The translations under genes and the position numbers were made by a program. From Clostridiales bacterium (GTDB lineage: Bacteria; Bacillota; Clostridia; Lachnospirales; Lachnospiraceae), in the NCBI GenBank assembly GCA_015655075.1, contig JAATFT010000019.1, positions 1 through 64,000 on the forward strand: a DNA stretch of 64,000 nucleotides. Reading direction: 5' to 3'. The notes beneath the pieces are model-generated. The model was given only the letters and a program-made list of their open reading frames with translations, did not search any database and was not told the origin of the DNA. Shown here piece by piece: positions 39,355-48,900 of this stretch (position 1 is its first letter; every line of letters starts with the position of its first letter).

Positions 39355-39376
39355 AGAGTCTGGCAAGCCAGACTCT
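39355..39376. other. 22-bp inverted repeat ahead of pxpB
   Basis: AGAGTCTGGC and GCCAGACTCT are perfect 10-base arms separated by AA. It lies 32 bases upstream of the pxpB start codon. Either it is a very tight hairpin with a short TTT behind it, or a dyad operator. Confidence 0.5.
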
Positions 39377-39407
39377 TTCTTGTAATATGTCCAAAAGAGG
39401 TGATTAA

Positions 39408-40130
39408 ATGAATTATCCAAGAATATTGATTTGCGGCGACAGTGCGGTAACTGTAGAATTTGGCACTGAAATAACACCCAAGATAAATGCCGGAGTAAAA
39501 GCATTTACCAATACATTAATGGATAACCGGCCGTATGGAATTATCGATGAGATACCGACGTTCCGTTCCGTTTTGGTCAACTACAATCCCAATATTTTGT
39601 TGTATAAAGAACTCGAAGGGTGTTTACTTGAATTACTTAAAAAGTCGGCTAAGTACCCATCCGAAATAAAAAAGATCTATCATATTCCTGTATGTTACGG
39701 TAAAGAATACGGACCTGATCTGTCAGATGTTGCGGCAAATGCTTCCATGACGGAGGCCGAGGTTATTCAATGTCATTCAGAAAAAGATTATCTTATTTAT
39801 ATGCTGGGGTTTTTACCAGGCTTTGCTTATTTGGGAGGAATGAATAAAAGAATAGAAACACCCAGACTTACTGATCCTCGTAAAAAAATCACGGCGGGTT
39901 CCGTAGGAATCGGCGGAAAGCAGACGGGAATATATCCTCTTGATTCGCCTGGAGGCTGGAGAATTATTGGAAGGACACCTGTAAAACCATATGACGCAAA
40001 CAGAAAAAATCCTATATTATATAAAGCCGGCGATTATATTAAATTCGACCCTATATCCCCGGATGATTATAGTAATATCCGGGATGCCGTTAAGGCCGGG
40101 ACATATGAATGCCAAATAGAAACGAGGTGA
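39408..40130 (+). CDS. pxpB: 5-oxoprolinase subunit B (KipI family)
   Basis: This is the PxpB subunit of the ATP-dependent 5-oxoprolinase PxpABC, and a homologue of the KipI kinase inhibitor. The 240 residues contain the family blocks LGFLPGFAYLGGM, TPRLTDPRKKITAGSVGIGGKQTGIYP and SPGGWRIIGRTP. An AGAGGTG ribosome site precedes the ATG. pxpC follows after four bases. The gene for the PxpA subunit (LamB/YcsF type), which completes the enzyme, is not found next to it, so activity needs a distant pxpA or the proteins do something else. Confidence 0.9.
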   Translation: MNYPRILICGDSAVTVEFGTEITPKINAGVKAFTNTLMDNRPYGIIDEIPTFRSVLVNYNPNILLYKELEGCLLELLKKSAKYPSEIKKIYHIPVCYGKEYGPDLSDVAANASMTEAEVIQCHSEKDYLIYMLGFLPGFAYLGGMNKRIETPRLTDPRKKITAGSVGIGGKQTGIYPLDSPGGWRIIGRTPVKPYDANRKNPILYKAGDYIKFDPISPDDYSNIRDAVKAGTYECQIETR

Positions 40131-40134
40131 CTGC

Positions 40135-41178
40135 ATGGGTATCCTTCTTTTAAAAAGCGGTCTGTTTACGACAGTACAGGATATGGGAAGGATTGGTTAT
40201 CAAAAATACGGCTTTTCCGTATCCGGCGTAATGGACGCAAGATCCGCCAAATTAGCAAATATTTTAATAGATAATCCGGAAAATGAAGCGGTATTGGAAT
40301 TCATGATGATTGGACCAAAATTGAAATTTACGTCCCCGACTATCATTGCTATTACCGGCGGTAATTTTGATCCGGTTATCAACGACAAACCCGTACCAAT
40401 GTACACCGCGATATATGCGCATAAAGATGATATTTTGGAACTGAAATATGCAAAAACCGGAGTTTGGGGATATATTGCCTTTTCCGGTAAATTAGACATA
40501 CCCGTATATATGGGAAGCAGATCCACAAATACAAAATGCGGCATCGGCGGGTTTCATGGCAGAAAACTTAAAAAGGAGGATCAAATATGGTTCAGGGCTA
40601 AGAATAGATATTTGCCGTCGTTTCTTTCCAGAAACATACAACCGGAAGATTTCAGCGGAGAAAAGCAGGAAATAAGAGTGATATTGGGGCCCCAGGATGA
40701 TTATTTTCTAATGAAAGGTATTAAAACATTTTTTGAAGAAGAATATAAAGTAACAAGTGATATGGACAGAATGGGATATCGTTTGGCCGGACCTTATATT
40801 GCACATAAAGACACTGCCGATATTATTTCAGATGGAATTCCGTTAGGCGCCATTCAAATACCTTCCCACGGTCAACCTATCATAATGTTAGCGGACAGGC
40901 AAACCATCGGCGGATATGCAAAAATAGGAACCGTAATAAGTATAGACATACCCAGGTTCGTACAGAGCAGGGAGGACACCATAATAAAATTCAAAAAGAT
41001 TGATATTGAAAATGCACAGAAATTATACAGGGATGAAGAAAAAGCGTATGATAAGATAGTCGAATCCATACATCATCCGTGCAAAGAAGTGTTGGAGCCA
41101 AGGCAGGTGTCACTTAGGGTATCAAAACTCTTTGATGAAAATGTACAGGAGGTAGAAAAATGGATCTGGAAAGATTAA
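40135..41178 (+). CDS. pxpC: 5-oxoprolinase subunit C (KipA/biotin-dependent carboxyltransferase-like)
   Basis: This 347-aa partner of PxpB shows the family start LLKSGLFTTVQDMGRIGYQKYG with FSVSGVMDARSAKLAN, then GPQDDYF, SDRMGYRL-like SDMDRMGYRLAGP and DGIPLGAIQIPSHGQPIIMLADRQTIGGY. It is related to allophanate hydrolase subunit 2 and to the carboxyltransferase domain of urea carboxylase. It overlaps accB by 19 bp, so all four genes of the operon are tightly coupled. Linkage to accB and accC, as in several Firmicutes, suggests a biotin-dependent carboxylation of a lactam or amide substrate. Confidence 0.9.
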   Translation: MGILLLKSGLFTTVQDMGRIGYQKYGFSVSGVMDARSAKLANILIDNPENEAVLEFMMIGPKLKFTSPTIIAITGGNFDPVINDKPVPMYTAIYAHKDDILELKYAKTGVWGYIAFSGKLDIPVYMGSRSTNTKCGIGGFHGRKLKKEDQIWFRAKNRYLPSFLSRNIQPEDFSGEKQEIRVILGPQDDYFLMKGIKTFFEEEYKVTSDMDRMGYRLAGPYIAHKDTADIISDGIPLGAIQIPSHGQPIIMLADRQTIGGYAKIGTVISIDIPRFVQSREDTIIKFKKIDIENAQKLYRDEEKAYDKIVESIHHPCKEVLEPRQVSLRVSKLFDENVQEVEKWIWKD

Positions 41179-41594
41179 AAGAAATTGTGCGTATCATCGA
41201 AAAATCATCCTTTACCGAATTTACTTTAACAGAGGGAGAAAATTCCATAACATTAAAACGCACAACGGCAGAATCACCGGAACAACCAACGGCAGAAAGT
41301 ACGGGGAAAAATAAAGGGGATAACGAAAAAGCAACGGAAGGAAGCAGGGAAGAGTATGACTATATTATGTCGCCAATGGTCGGCACCTTTTATAATTCGC
41401 CGGCACCTGACGCGCCGGCTTTCGTTAATGTAGGCGATGTTATAAAAACCGGGCAGACAATATGCATTATTGAAGCCATGAAACTTATGAATGAAATTGA
41501 TTGTGATTTTGAAGCTGAAATTGTATCCATCATTGTAAGTAACGGACAGAAAGTAGAATATGGACAACCTCTGTTTAAAATAAGAAAATTGTAG
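41160..41594 (+). CDS. accB: Biotin carboxyl carrier protein
   Basis: This small carrier (144 aa) has an N-terminal helix-rich part (DLERLKEIVRIIEKSSFTEF), a charged flexible linker at about residues 40-65, and a biotinyl domain. The domain carries the biotinylation lysine in IIEAMKLMNEI and the thumb-type PMVGTFYNSPAPDAPAFV segment of bacterial AccB. An AGGAGG ribosome site lies inside the end of pxpC. It is placed between pxpC and accC. No accA or accD is near, so this copy may serve the PxpBC system rather than fatty acid synthesis. Confidence 0.92.
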   Translation: MDLERLKEIVRIIEKSSFTEFTLTEGENSITLKRTTAESPEQPTAESTGKNKGDNEKATEGSREEYDYIMSPMVGTFYNSPAPDAPAFVNVGDVIKTGQTICIIEAMKLMNEIDCDFEAEIVSIIVSNGQKVEYGQPLFKIRKL

Positions 41595-41606
41595 GGGGCA
41601 TGAGGC

Positions 41607-42956
41607 ATGTATAACAAAATATTAATCGCCAATCGAGGCGAAATAGCGGTCAGAATTATCCGCGCATGCAGAAATATGAGAATAGCTTCCGTTGCGGTAT
41701 ATTCCAAAGAGGATAAGGATGCATTGCATGTGAAATTGGCGGACCAGAAAATCTGTATAGGAGAAGGTTCTGCAAAAAACAGCTATTTAAATATGGATAG
41801 AATAATCAGTGCCGCTTTAATTACCAAAGCACAAGCCATTCATCCTGGATTTGGCTTTCTTTCGGAAAACAGCGAATTTGTAAGAAAATGTCAGACTTAC
41901 AGCATTGATTTTATCGGACCGGGAGCAGATATTATTGATAAAATGGGAAATAAATCCCATGCAAGAAAAACTATGATGGAAGCCGGAATTCCCGTGGTCC
42001 AGGGAACGATAGAGCCCGTATATAACGCGGAAGAGGGGATGAAACAGGCGAAATTGATCGGTTTTCCGGTATTGATAAAGGCCTCCTCCGGCGGCGGGGG
42101 AAAAGGCATGCGTGTGGCGGAAGATAAGGATGAATTTGAATTTAGCTTTAATACCGCCCAAAGAGAATCCATTCACGCATTTGCCGACGACACAATGTAT
42201 ATTGAAAAATACATCATAAAACCAAGGCATGTGGAAATTCAGATAATGGCGGATAAACATGGTAATGTTGTAACACTGGGAGACAGAGACTGCTCCGTGC
42301 AGCGGAATCACCAGAAGATGATAGAAGAATCTCCGTCGCCTGCCATAAATGATAAAATAAGACAGAAAATGTATAATATGGCGGCCCTGGCCGCTAAAAC
42401 CGTTGGGTATTACAGTGCCGGTACGATTGAATTTATCGTTACTCAAACAGGGGATTTCTATTTTATAGAAATGAATACACGAATACAAGTAGAACATCCC
42501 GTAACAGAAATGGTAACAGGGATTGATCTGATAGAAACTCAGATTGAAGTAGCCGCAGGTGAAAGACTATCCTTTTCCCAGGAAGATATAAAGTTAACAG
42601 GTCATGCAATTGAGTGCCGAATTAATGCCGAAATACCGGAAAAGAATTTCAGGCCAAGTCCGGGATTGATTACTCATATTCATTTACCCGGCGGAAACGG
42701 CGTAAGGGTGGATACGGCAATCTATGAAGGATACCTGGTACCGTCGGAATATGATTCCATGATTGCTAAAATCATTGTACACGGAAAAGACCGGCAATCC
42801 GCAATAAACAGAATGCGGACCGCACTGGATGAATTAGTGATTATGGGTATATCTACAAACGTAAACTTCCAGTATTTGATTTTTAAAAATCCCAATTTTT
42901 GCGCCGGTGAAACAGACACCGGCTTTATTGAGAGTTTGTTGAATTATAAAGAATAG
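41607..42956 (+). CDS. accC: Biotin carboxylase
   Basis: This enzyme carboxylates the biotin of AccB using ATP and bicarbonate. The 449 residues show the N-terminal ILIANRGEIAVRIIRAC, ATP-grasp elements KASSGGGGKGMRVA, HVEIQIMADKHGN, RDCSVQRNHQKMIEE and FIEMNTRIQVEHPVTEMVTG, and the C-terminal HAIECRINAE domain. The length is normal. A GGGGG-type site lies ahead of the ATG. It is the last gene of the pxpB-pxpC-accB-accC unit; the hairpin at 43120-43151 may mark the transcript end. Confidence 0.95.
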   Translation: MYNKILIANRGEIAVRIIRACRNMRIASVAVYSKEDKDALHVKLADQKICIGEGSAKNSYLNMDRIISAALITKAQAIHPGFGFLSENSEFVRKCQTYSIDFIGPGADIIDKMGNKSHARKTMMEAGIPVVQGTIEPVYNAEEGMKQAKLIGFPVLIKASSGGGGKGMRVAEDKDEFEFSFNTAQRESIHAFADDTMYIEKYIIKPRHVEIQIMADKHGNVVTLGDRDCSVQRNHQKMIEESPSPAINDKIRQKMYNMAALAAKTVGYYSAGTIEFIVTQTGDFYFIEMNTRIQVEHPVTEMVTGIDLIETQIEVAAGERLSFSQEDIKLTGHAIECRINAEIPEKNFRPSPGLITHIHLPGGNGVRVDTAIYEGYLVPSEYDSMIAKIIVHGKDRQSAINRMRTALDELVIMGISTNVNFQYLIFKNPNFCAGETDTGFIESLLNYKE

Positions 42957-43160
42957 CGGGTAAAGTGTGAATTTTCATACAACCTTTGCGGCTGCCGAAG
43001 GCAGCTATGTGGAAAGTATGGAGTTATGGAGTAAGAGAATTTTTATCTACACATTCGTTCGCAAAGGAAGCTATTAAGCTTGTACGGAATGAAGGTTAAT
43101 GTGAAAACCCTGATTTGAGGCATAACACATCTGTAAGCTGATGTGTTATGCTATGGGAGC
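42957..43160 (+). other. Region downstream of accC with a long stem-loop
   Basis: No gene is seen. A 12-bp perfect stem GCATAACACATC-TGTAAGCT-GATGTGTTATGC lies at 43120-43151. It has no U-tract, so it is a doubtful terminator. MITE copy 6 begins ten bases later. Confidence 0.5.
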
Positions 43161-43324
43161 TAGCGTCTGTTTGAAAAATGCTTGTGCCGGGCTGGATGCT
43201 CCAATTTGTGGGAGACAAGGAGCGATTTTGGGTGCGTAGTGGTGCTACGCTCCCAAAATTGCGACGCAGTATACCGCAAAGTGGAGCGGTCAGAACGGTG
43301 CGATGATTTTTCAAACACGCTCTA
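43161..43324 (-). mobile_element. MITE-like hairpin element, copy 6
   Basis: This full-length copy is in reverse orientation, with ends TAGCGTCTGTTTGAAAAAT and ATTTTTCAAACACGCTCTA. It lies between accC and the converging GH3 gene. Confidence 0.85.
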
Positions 43325-43408
43325 GGAGGCAATTTCCTATTCGACAAAAAAGCAGCCGCGTGACTACTTTTCAAATTTCTGTATTTTATTATGTGCATAA
43401 ACTCTCTG

Positions 43409-45775
43409 TCAATCCAGGTATAAACTTCCGGTCCATATATCCTTACAGCCATCCGACAATATTAACCGGAACTCTCCCGGTTCGGCTACAAACTCCATTT
43501 TCTTGTTCCATACGGACAGTTTTTCTTCATTTAAACTTAAGGTACAGTATCTGGTTTTCCCCCTGGGAACCCACACTTTCTGAAAGGCCTTCAATTCCCT
43601 GATCCTGCGTATGGTACTGGCCTGTATATCCTTTACATAAAGCTGGGGAACGGAATAACCATCATAATCACCAGTGTTTGTAATCTTAAAATCAACCCTG
43701 ATTTCCCCATAATGAAGATCCCTTGAGGTAATCTTCAAAAAATCCCCTTCTCCTTTGTCACTTTCATATGTTACTTTCTTATGATTTATTTGATCCGATT
43801 CCGATGAAATGTATACAAGTGTAACATCCGTAAACTTAAATTCCGTATAGCTTAGACCGTAACCAAAAGCATATAACGGTGTTTTTTCAATATCATAATA
43901 ATTCATACCGGCATAAGAATTTTTATAATTATAATAAACCGGAATTTGACCGGGATGCCTTGGAATGGAAACCGGCAGATGTCCGGAAGGGTTAATCCTC
44001 CCAAATATGATCTCTGCTATAGCCTGTCCTCCCAGCATACCGGGATAAAAAGCGCAGAGAACTCCATGGGAGCATTTTACAATATCTGTAACGGAATAAG
44101 GCCTCCCCTGGATAATAACTGTTATGACAGGGCGTCCGGTTTTATAGACGGCCTGTGCCAGTTCACTTTGCAGTCCCGGAAGCCTTAAATCCGCACAGTC
44201 CACACCTTCGCCGCAATCCATATGAACCGTTCCGGCCGTTTTGGCAGCTCCGTTGGCATCAAAGTCAGCGCCGCTAAAACGGCTTGAAGAGCCCCCTAGT
44301 ACCAGGATGGTACAATCACAGGAAACGGCAAGGTCCGCAGCCTCTTGTATTTCTTTCTTCGTTCTACGAATCGTCCCCTGGAATAAGCCGCAGCCTCTGT
44401 GATATTTTACCTCAACCGTCTCCTTGCTTTCACGGATAAAATCCTCAATACCTTTTAAAACGGTAATTCCATCCTTTTGATCTATGGGAGGGGTATAATC
44501 TCCCAATTGATGATAAATCTCATCAGCATTGGGACCGATTACTGCGATGGAGTGAAGCTTTTTGATGTTAACGGGAAGAGTATTTTTATCATTCTTAAGT
44601 AAAACGACGGCTTCCCTGGCCAGCTTAAGAGCTTCCGGGTATTTCTCATAGGTATAGCCTGTCCAGGAATCCTTTTCTTTTATATAGGGATTATCAAACA
44701 GTCCCAGCTCAAACTTGAGGGTAAGTACCCGAAAGACCGCCTCGTCAAGGTCTTTTGTTAAAATCAATCCCCGGTCAAGTGCCTCCTCAAGTCCTGCAAA
44801 ACCGCTATCCCATAGGCTGATATCAATACCGGCTTTCAGTGCCGTGGCACCGGATAAAACATTATCCCCGGTCATGACATCCAGACGGTCGATTGCCACC
44901 CCGTCGGCCATAATTACGCCCCTAAACTGCATTTCCCTGCGGAGAATGTCCGTTAACAGCTTCTTATTTCCGTGACAGGGAATGCCGTCTATTTCGTTAT
45001 AAGCGGCCATAACTCCTTTGACTCCCGACTGGATACAGGCTTTTGCGGCGGGAAGATGAATTTCCCGCAGCTCTCTTTCACCAATACGGGCCGCGCTGGC
45101 ATTGATTCCTCCCGTGCCTTCCCCCTGGGCGCAAAAATGTTTTGCAACTGCTGCAATACCGTTATCCTGTATCCCCTCCACGGCCGCTGCGGCAAATTCC
45201 GAGGAAAGATAAGGGTCCTCCCCGTAACACTCTTCACTCCGCCCCCATCTGGGATCTCTTAATATATCCAGAACAGAAATCAAAGCCAAATGGACCCCCA
45301 TCTCCTTTAACTGCTTTGCGCATACCTGATAAGCACTTTTTTGCAGTTCCGGGTGAAAGGTTGCACCCGCACTTAAATTAACAGGCAAAAGGTAACCGGA
45401 AAGCGCCTGGTGTCCATGGGGGCATTCGGTACTTAACATCATGGGAATGCCCAGCCTGGAATGTTCCAGGACATATCTTTGCACCATATTATAAGCCTTT
45501 GGTGCAAGAATGCCGGCAAGTCCTGTCGTATAATCCTTTCCCGACCAGGGGTCTGCACGGTAAAGGCCGTATAAAACGCCCAGCCCTCCACATTTTTCCA
45601 CTTCCTCTTTGAATTCACCGGTCAACTCTATTTTCTCACCCTTACGTTCATAAATAGAAAAGCCGTATAACCTCTGGTTTAACTGCCCGACTTTTTCCCT
45701 TACCGTCATAAGTGATAATAAATTTTCCGCCCGCTTGGTCGCCGGGAAAGTTTTATCCTGGTATAAATAGGCCAT
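43409..45775 (-). CDS. GH3 family glycosidase (beta-glucosidase/beta-xylosidase type)
   Basis: This 788-aa enzyme has the complete three-domain GH3 layout. The catalytic barrel is at about residues 30-370 (KHFCAQGEGTGGINAS, nucleophile aspartate in RGVIMADGVAIDRL). A five-stranded alpha/beta sandwich covers about 380-640, and a C-terminal fibronectin-III-like domain follows (VPQLYVKDI, RELKAFQKVW). It has no signal peptide. The ATG at 45775 is set by GGAGGG at 45784-45789; the longer frame to 45958 runs into MITE copy 7. It is the last gene of the mannoside locus. The substrate is uncertain: beta-glucosides, beta-xylosides or N-glycan-derived sugars. Confidence 0.88.
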   Translation of the reverse strand: MAYLYQDKTFPATKRAENLLSLMTVREKVGQLNQRLYGFSIYERKGEKIELTGEFKEEVEKCGGLGVLYGLYRADPWSGKDYTTGLAGILAPKAYNMVQRYVLEHSRLGIPMMLSTECPHGHQALSGYLLPVNLSAGATFHPELQKSAYQVCAKQLKEMGVHLALISVLDILRDPRWGRSEECYGEDPYLSSEFAAAAVEGIQDNGIAAVAKHFCAQGEGTGGINASAARIGERELREIHLPAAKACIQSGVKGVMAAYNEIDGIPCHGNKKLLTDILRREMQFRGVIMADGVAIDRLDVMTGDNVLSGATALKAGIDISLWDSGFAGLEEALDRGLILTKDLDEAVFRVLTLKFELGLFDNPYIKEKDSWTGYTYEKYPEALKLAREAVVLLKNDKNTLPVNIKKLHSIAVIGPNADEIYHQLGDYTPPIDQKDGITVLKGIEDFIRESKETVEVKYHRGCGLFQGTIRRTKKEIQEAADLAVSCDCTILVLGGSSSRFSGADFDANGAAKTAGTVHMDCGEGVDCADLRLPGLQSELAQAVYKTGRPVITVIIQGRPYSVTDIVKCSHGVLCAFYPGMLGGQAIAEIIFGRINPSGHLPVSIPRHPGQIPVYYNYKNSYAGMNYYDIEKTPLYAFGYGLSYTEFKFTDVTLVYISSESDQINHKKVTYESDKGEGDFLKITSRDLHYGEIRVDFKITNTGDYDGYSVPQLYVKDIQASTIRRIRELKAFQKVWVPRGKTRYCTLSLNEEKLSVWNKKMEFVAEPGEFRLILSDGCKDIWTGSLYLD

Positions 45776-45798
45776 ATTTATGCCCTCCGTTTCCTTTG

Positions 45799-45964
45799 TA
45801 GGTATTGTCAGAAAGTACCCCAGTGCCGGGGCTGGAGGCTCCACTTTGCGGGAGGCAAGGAGCGATTTGGGGTGCGTAGTGGTGCTACGCTCCCAAAATT
45901 GCGACGCAGTATACCGCAAAGTGGGGCGGTCAAAACGGTGCAATAATTTTTCAAACACGCTCTA
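45799..45964 (-). mobile_element. MITE-like hairpin element, copy 7 (fills the GH38-GH3 gap)
   Basis: This copy is in reverse orientation, with a decayed left end (TAGGTATTGTCAGAAAGTAC) and an intact right end. It occupies the entire intercistronic space between the GH38 stop codon and the GH3 ribosome site. Its border TA is part of the GH38 stop codon (TAG at 45962-45964, minus). Confidence 0.82.
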
Positions 45965-48900
45965 GTTGAGTATAATCCTGTAGGTCTTTATTTCATAGGG
46001 TTTTATGCTTATTTTAAAACCGTCTTCCTCCAATGGTATGTCGCTTACTTTTTCCTCCAGCAGATTGCACTCTTCAACGGAAGCAGATGCCATTCCCAGT
46101 TTCACCTTAGCCTTGGTCAGAGCATTTTCACATTCATACATACGAAGGATGACTCCGTTGCCGTCTTCGGCCATTTTAATAGTTTCCAGTATGACGTTGG
46201 ATTTATCAACGGCCGCGAAGGATTTTTCCGTTCCCGGTATTCCGCCACGTACCGCATAGGCCGGCTGGTTTAATTTATAGGCTTCCTTAACCGTTTTGCC
46301 GTTTCTCCAGGTTTCGGCATGGGGATACAGGGCGTAGGTAAAGAAATGTTCTTCCTGGTCCGTAACAGGATTTGGCTCAATGCCGGATTTAATCAAGGTA
46401 ATTGCCATATTGCCGTCTTTTACCGAATGCCCGTATTTGCAGTCGTTAAGTAAGCTGACCCCATAATGTCCTTCCGACAGGTCAATCCATTTCTGCCCGC
46501 AGCTTTCAAATCTTGCCTTATCCCAGCTGGTATTGGTGTGAACCTTTCTTGTTACGTTGCCGAACTGGATATCAAAAGCTGCTTCATCGGAATGGATGTC
46601 AACCGGAAAATGCACTTTTAATAAGTGCTGGTGCTCCTTCCAATCCACATAAGTATGAAAATCTATTCTTCTGCTGTCTCCATAAAAATAGATTTTTTGT
46701 TTAATTGTGGAATTGCTGATTCTGCGGTCAATTTCCAGAGCCGCCCGTACCGGACCCATTTCCGTCCATTCCATCCGGATCGCCTCGCAGGCCTCCCAAT
46801 ATTTTTCCGTATAGTAGATGTCAATATCCCAGTTGTCGTAGTAAATCGGCTTATCCTCATACATACGCATTAAATTGCCGCACTGTCCCTCTTTTAACAC
46901 CTCTCTGCCGTTTTCTTTATCGTAGATGGAAGTAAACAGTCCCTGTTCATTTATGGTAATCCGATAGAAGGGTGTTTCCAGCAGGGAGCCGTTAAGCTGA
47001 AACGGAATCTCGGCATCCTTTTTGGCAAATGCAAAAGTTTTACTGCCTTTGGACGGAACACCGGTAACATAAGCCACTGCTCCCCATAAAGTCTTCTGAA
47101 TGGGATAACAATTCCCGTCCTTATCTATCAGTGCTTCTGCACTGCATTCTCCCAAATCCACGATATCATTGCGTTCAAATCCTAAAGTATTATAAATAGT
47201 AATTCCATCTCCCGAATCCGTTAAAACAGTAAACCGTTCCTGTATTAACTCTCCGGCTTTTTCCTTAAGCTTAGCATATTCTTTTTTTGTTACTTCATAA
47301 ACCTCATGGATGGAGGAACCGGGAAGGATATCATGAAACTGGTTAAGCAATACGGTCTTCCACATGGAATCCAGTTCTTCGGCAGGATACGCCTTTTGTC
47401 CCAGCGCCAGCACGGATAATAATTCCAGATCCATAAGCATCAGCTCGCTTTTTCGGTTGGAACGCTTATTTCTCGCCATGGAAGTATAAGTTCCCCTGTG
47501 ATATTCAAAATAAAATTCTCCTTCCCAAACGGAAAGTCTTTTATTATCCTTTACCCTGTCATAGAGTTCCTTAAAATAGGTGCCTGCAAATTCCTGCCGT
47601 ACTTTTGGAATTCCTTTTATTCCTTTTTCCATACGAAGAGAGTTCTCTAACATTTCCCTGGTGGGACCGCCGCCGCCGTCCCCGTATCCGTAAGAAATCA
47701 AAATGTCGTTATTGATGTCCTTATTCTGATAGCGGAACCAGCCTCCCATAATGGAATCCGGATGGAGCATACCGTTATAGGTAGTAAAAAATTCCTTGGT
47801 ATCCTGACCCACTCCCAATGTAGTGATTAAGTGGGTAAAAATTTCCGTTCCGTCAATGCCCCTCCACAGGAAAGTATCATTGGGAATCTTATTAAACTGG
47901 TTCCAGGCTAATTTTGTTGTCATAAAATAATGGATTCCGCATTTTTTCATAATCTGGGGAAGTGCTCCCGAATACCCGAATACATCAGGGAGCCATAATA
48001 TTTTATTATCTATTCCAAATTCTTCATGAAAGAATTTTTTTCCATGCATAAATTGACGCACCAGGGATTCCCCTGAGGTAAGATTGCAGTCCGCTTCCAC
48101 CCACATACCGCCTTCCGGTTCCCAGCGTCCTTCCTTTACACGCTCCTTTAAGCGTGCATAGAGCTCCGGATATCTCTCTTTTAAGAAATAATATAACTGT
48201 GGCTGGCTGGACATAAACTTGTAATCAGGATATTCCTCCATTAATTTTAATACGGTGGCAAAGCTGCGCCCTACTTTTTCGCGGGTCTGCTCCACCGTCC
48301 ACCACCATGCCACATCAATATGGGTATGGCCGATGCAGGTTGCTATAACGTCTTGATATCCGGCCATATCTTCATATAACGCTTTTTTCAAATATCTGTC
48401 CGCTTCTTCCAAGGTATGATAGAAGCTTTTCGTATAAGGTGTTCTTAGATCCAGTTTATTCACACAGTTATTTAATATGGTTTCTGTATCCATTCTTAGC
48501 CTATCCTCTTTCTCCATACGGGAAAAGGCGCTTAAAGGTACTTTTATGTCATAATATAACTTTTCAATTCTGCGGTCTATTTCCAGCATCTCCACAATCA
48601 GATTAAATTCCGTATGCAAAGTACCCGTATAAGACTGCAAATCCAGCCGGTAAGTCTGACCGGCCACGGCCGCATCCGTTAAGAATACCCTCCTGTGGTT
48701 CATGTCAATTCCCTGTGTTGCCACATTATTTACAAATAAAAGAAATTGCGGATTTTTACCGTCGTCCCACTCGTCAATCTGGGTTTTTACGTTCATCCAC
48801 ATGGATTTTCCATGAAGGCTTTCCGGAACCGTAAACGCGGTCCTAAACCAATAGTGTTCATCCGGTCCGTACCAATGCATGGTTTTACTGTCAAATTCCT

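Noticed and set aside
41897-42497. Long antisense frames inside accC
   Set aside because: They are shadows of a well-conserved biotin carboxylase gene on the plus strand.
43096-43452. 118-codon minus frame across MITE copy 6
   Set aside because: It is explained by the repeat sequence itself, with similar translations at copies 2 and 5; it overlaps the GH3 gene end.
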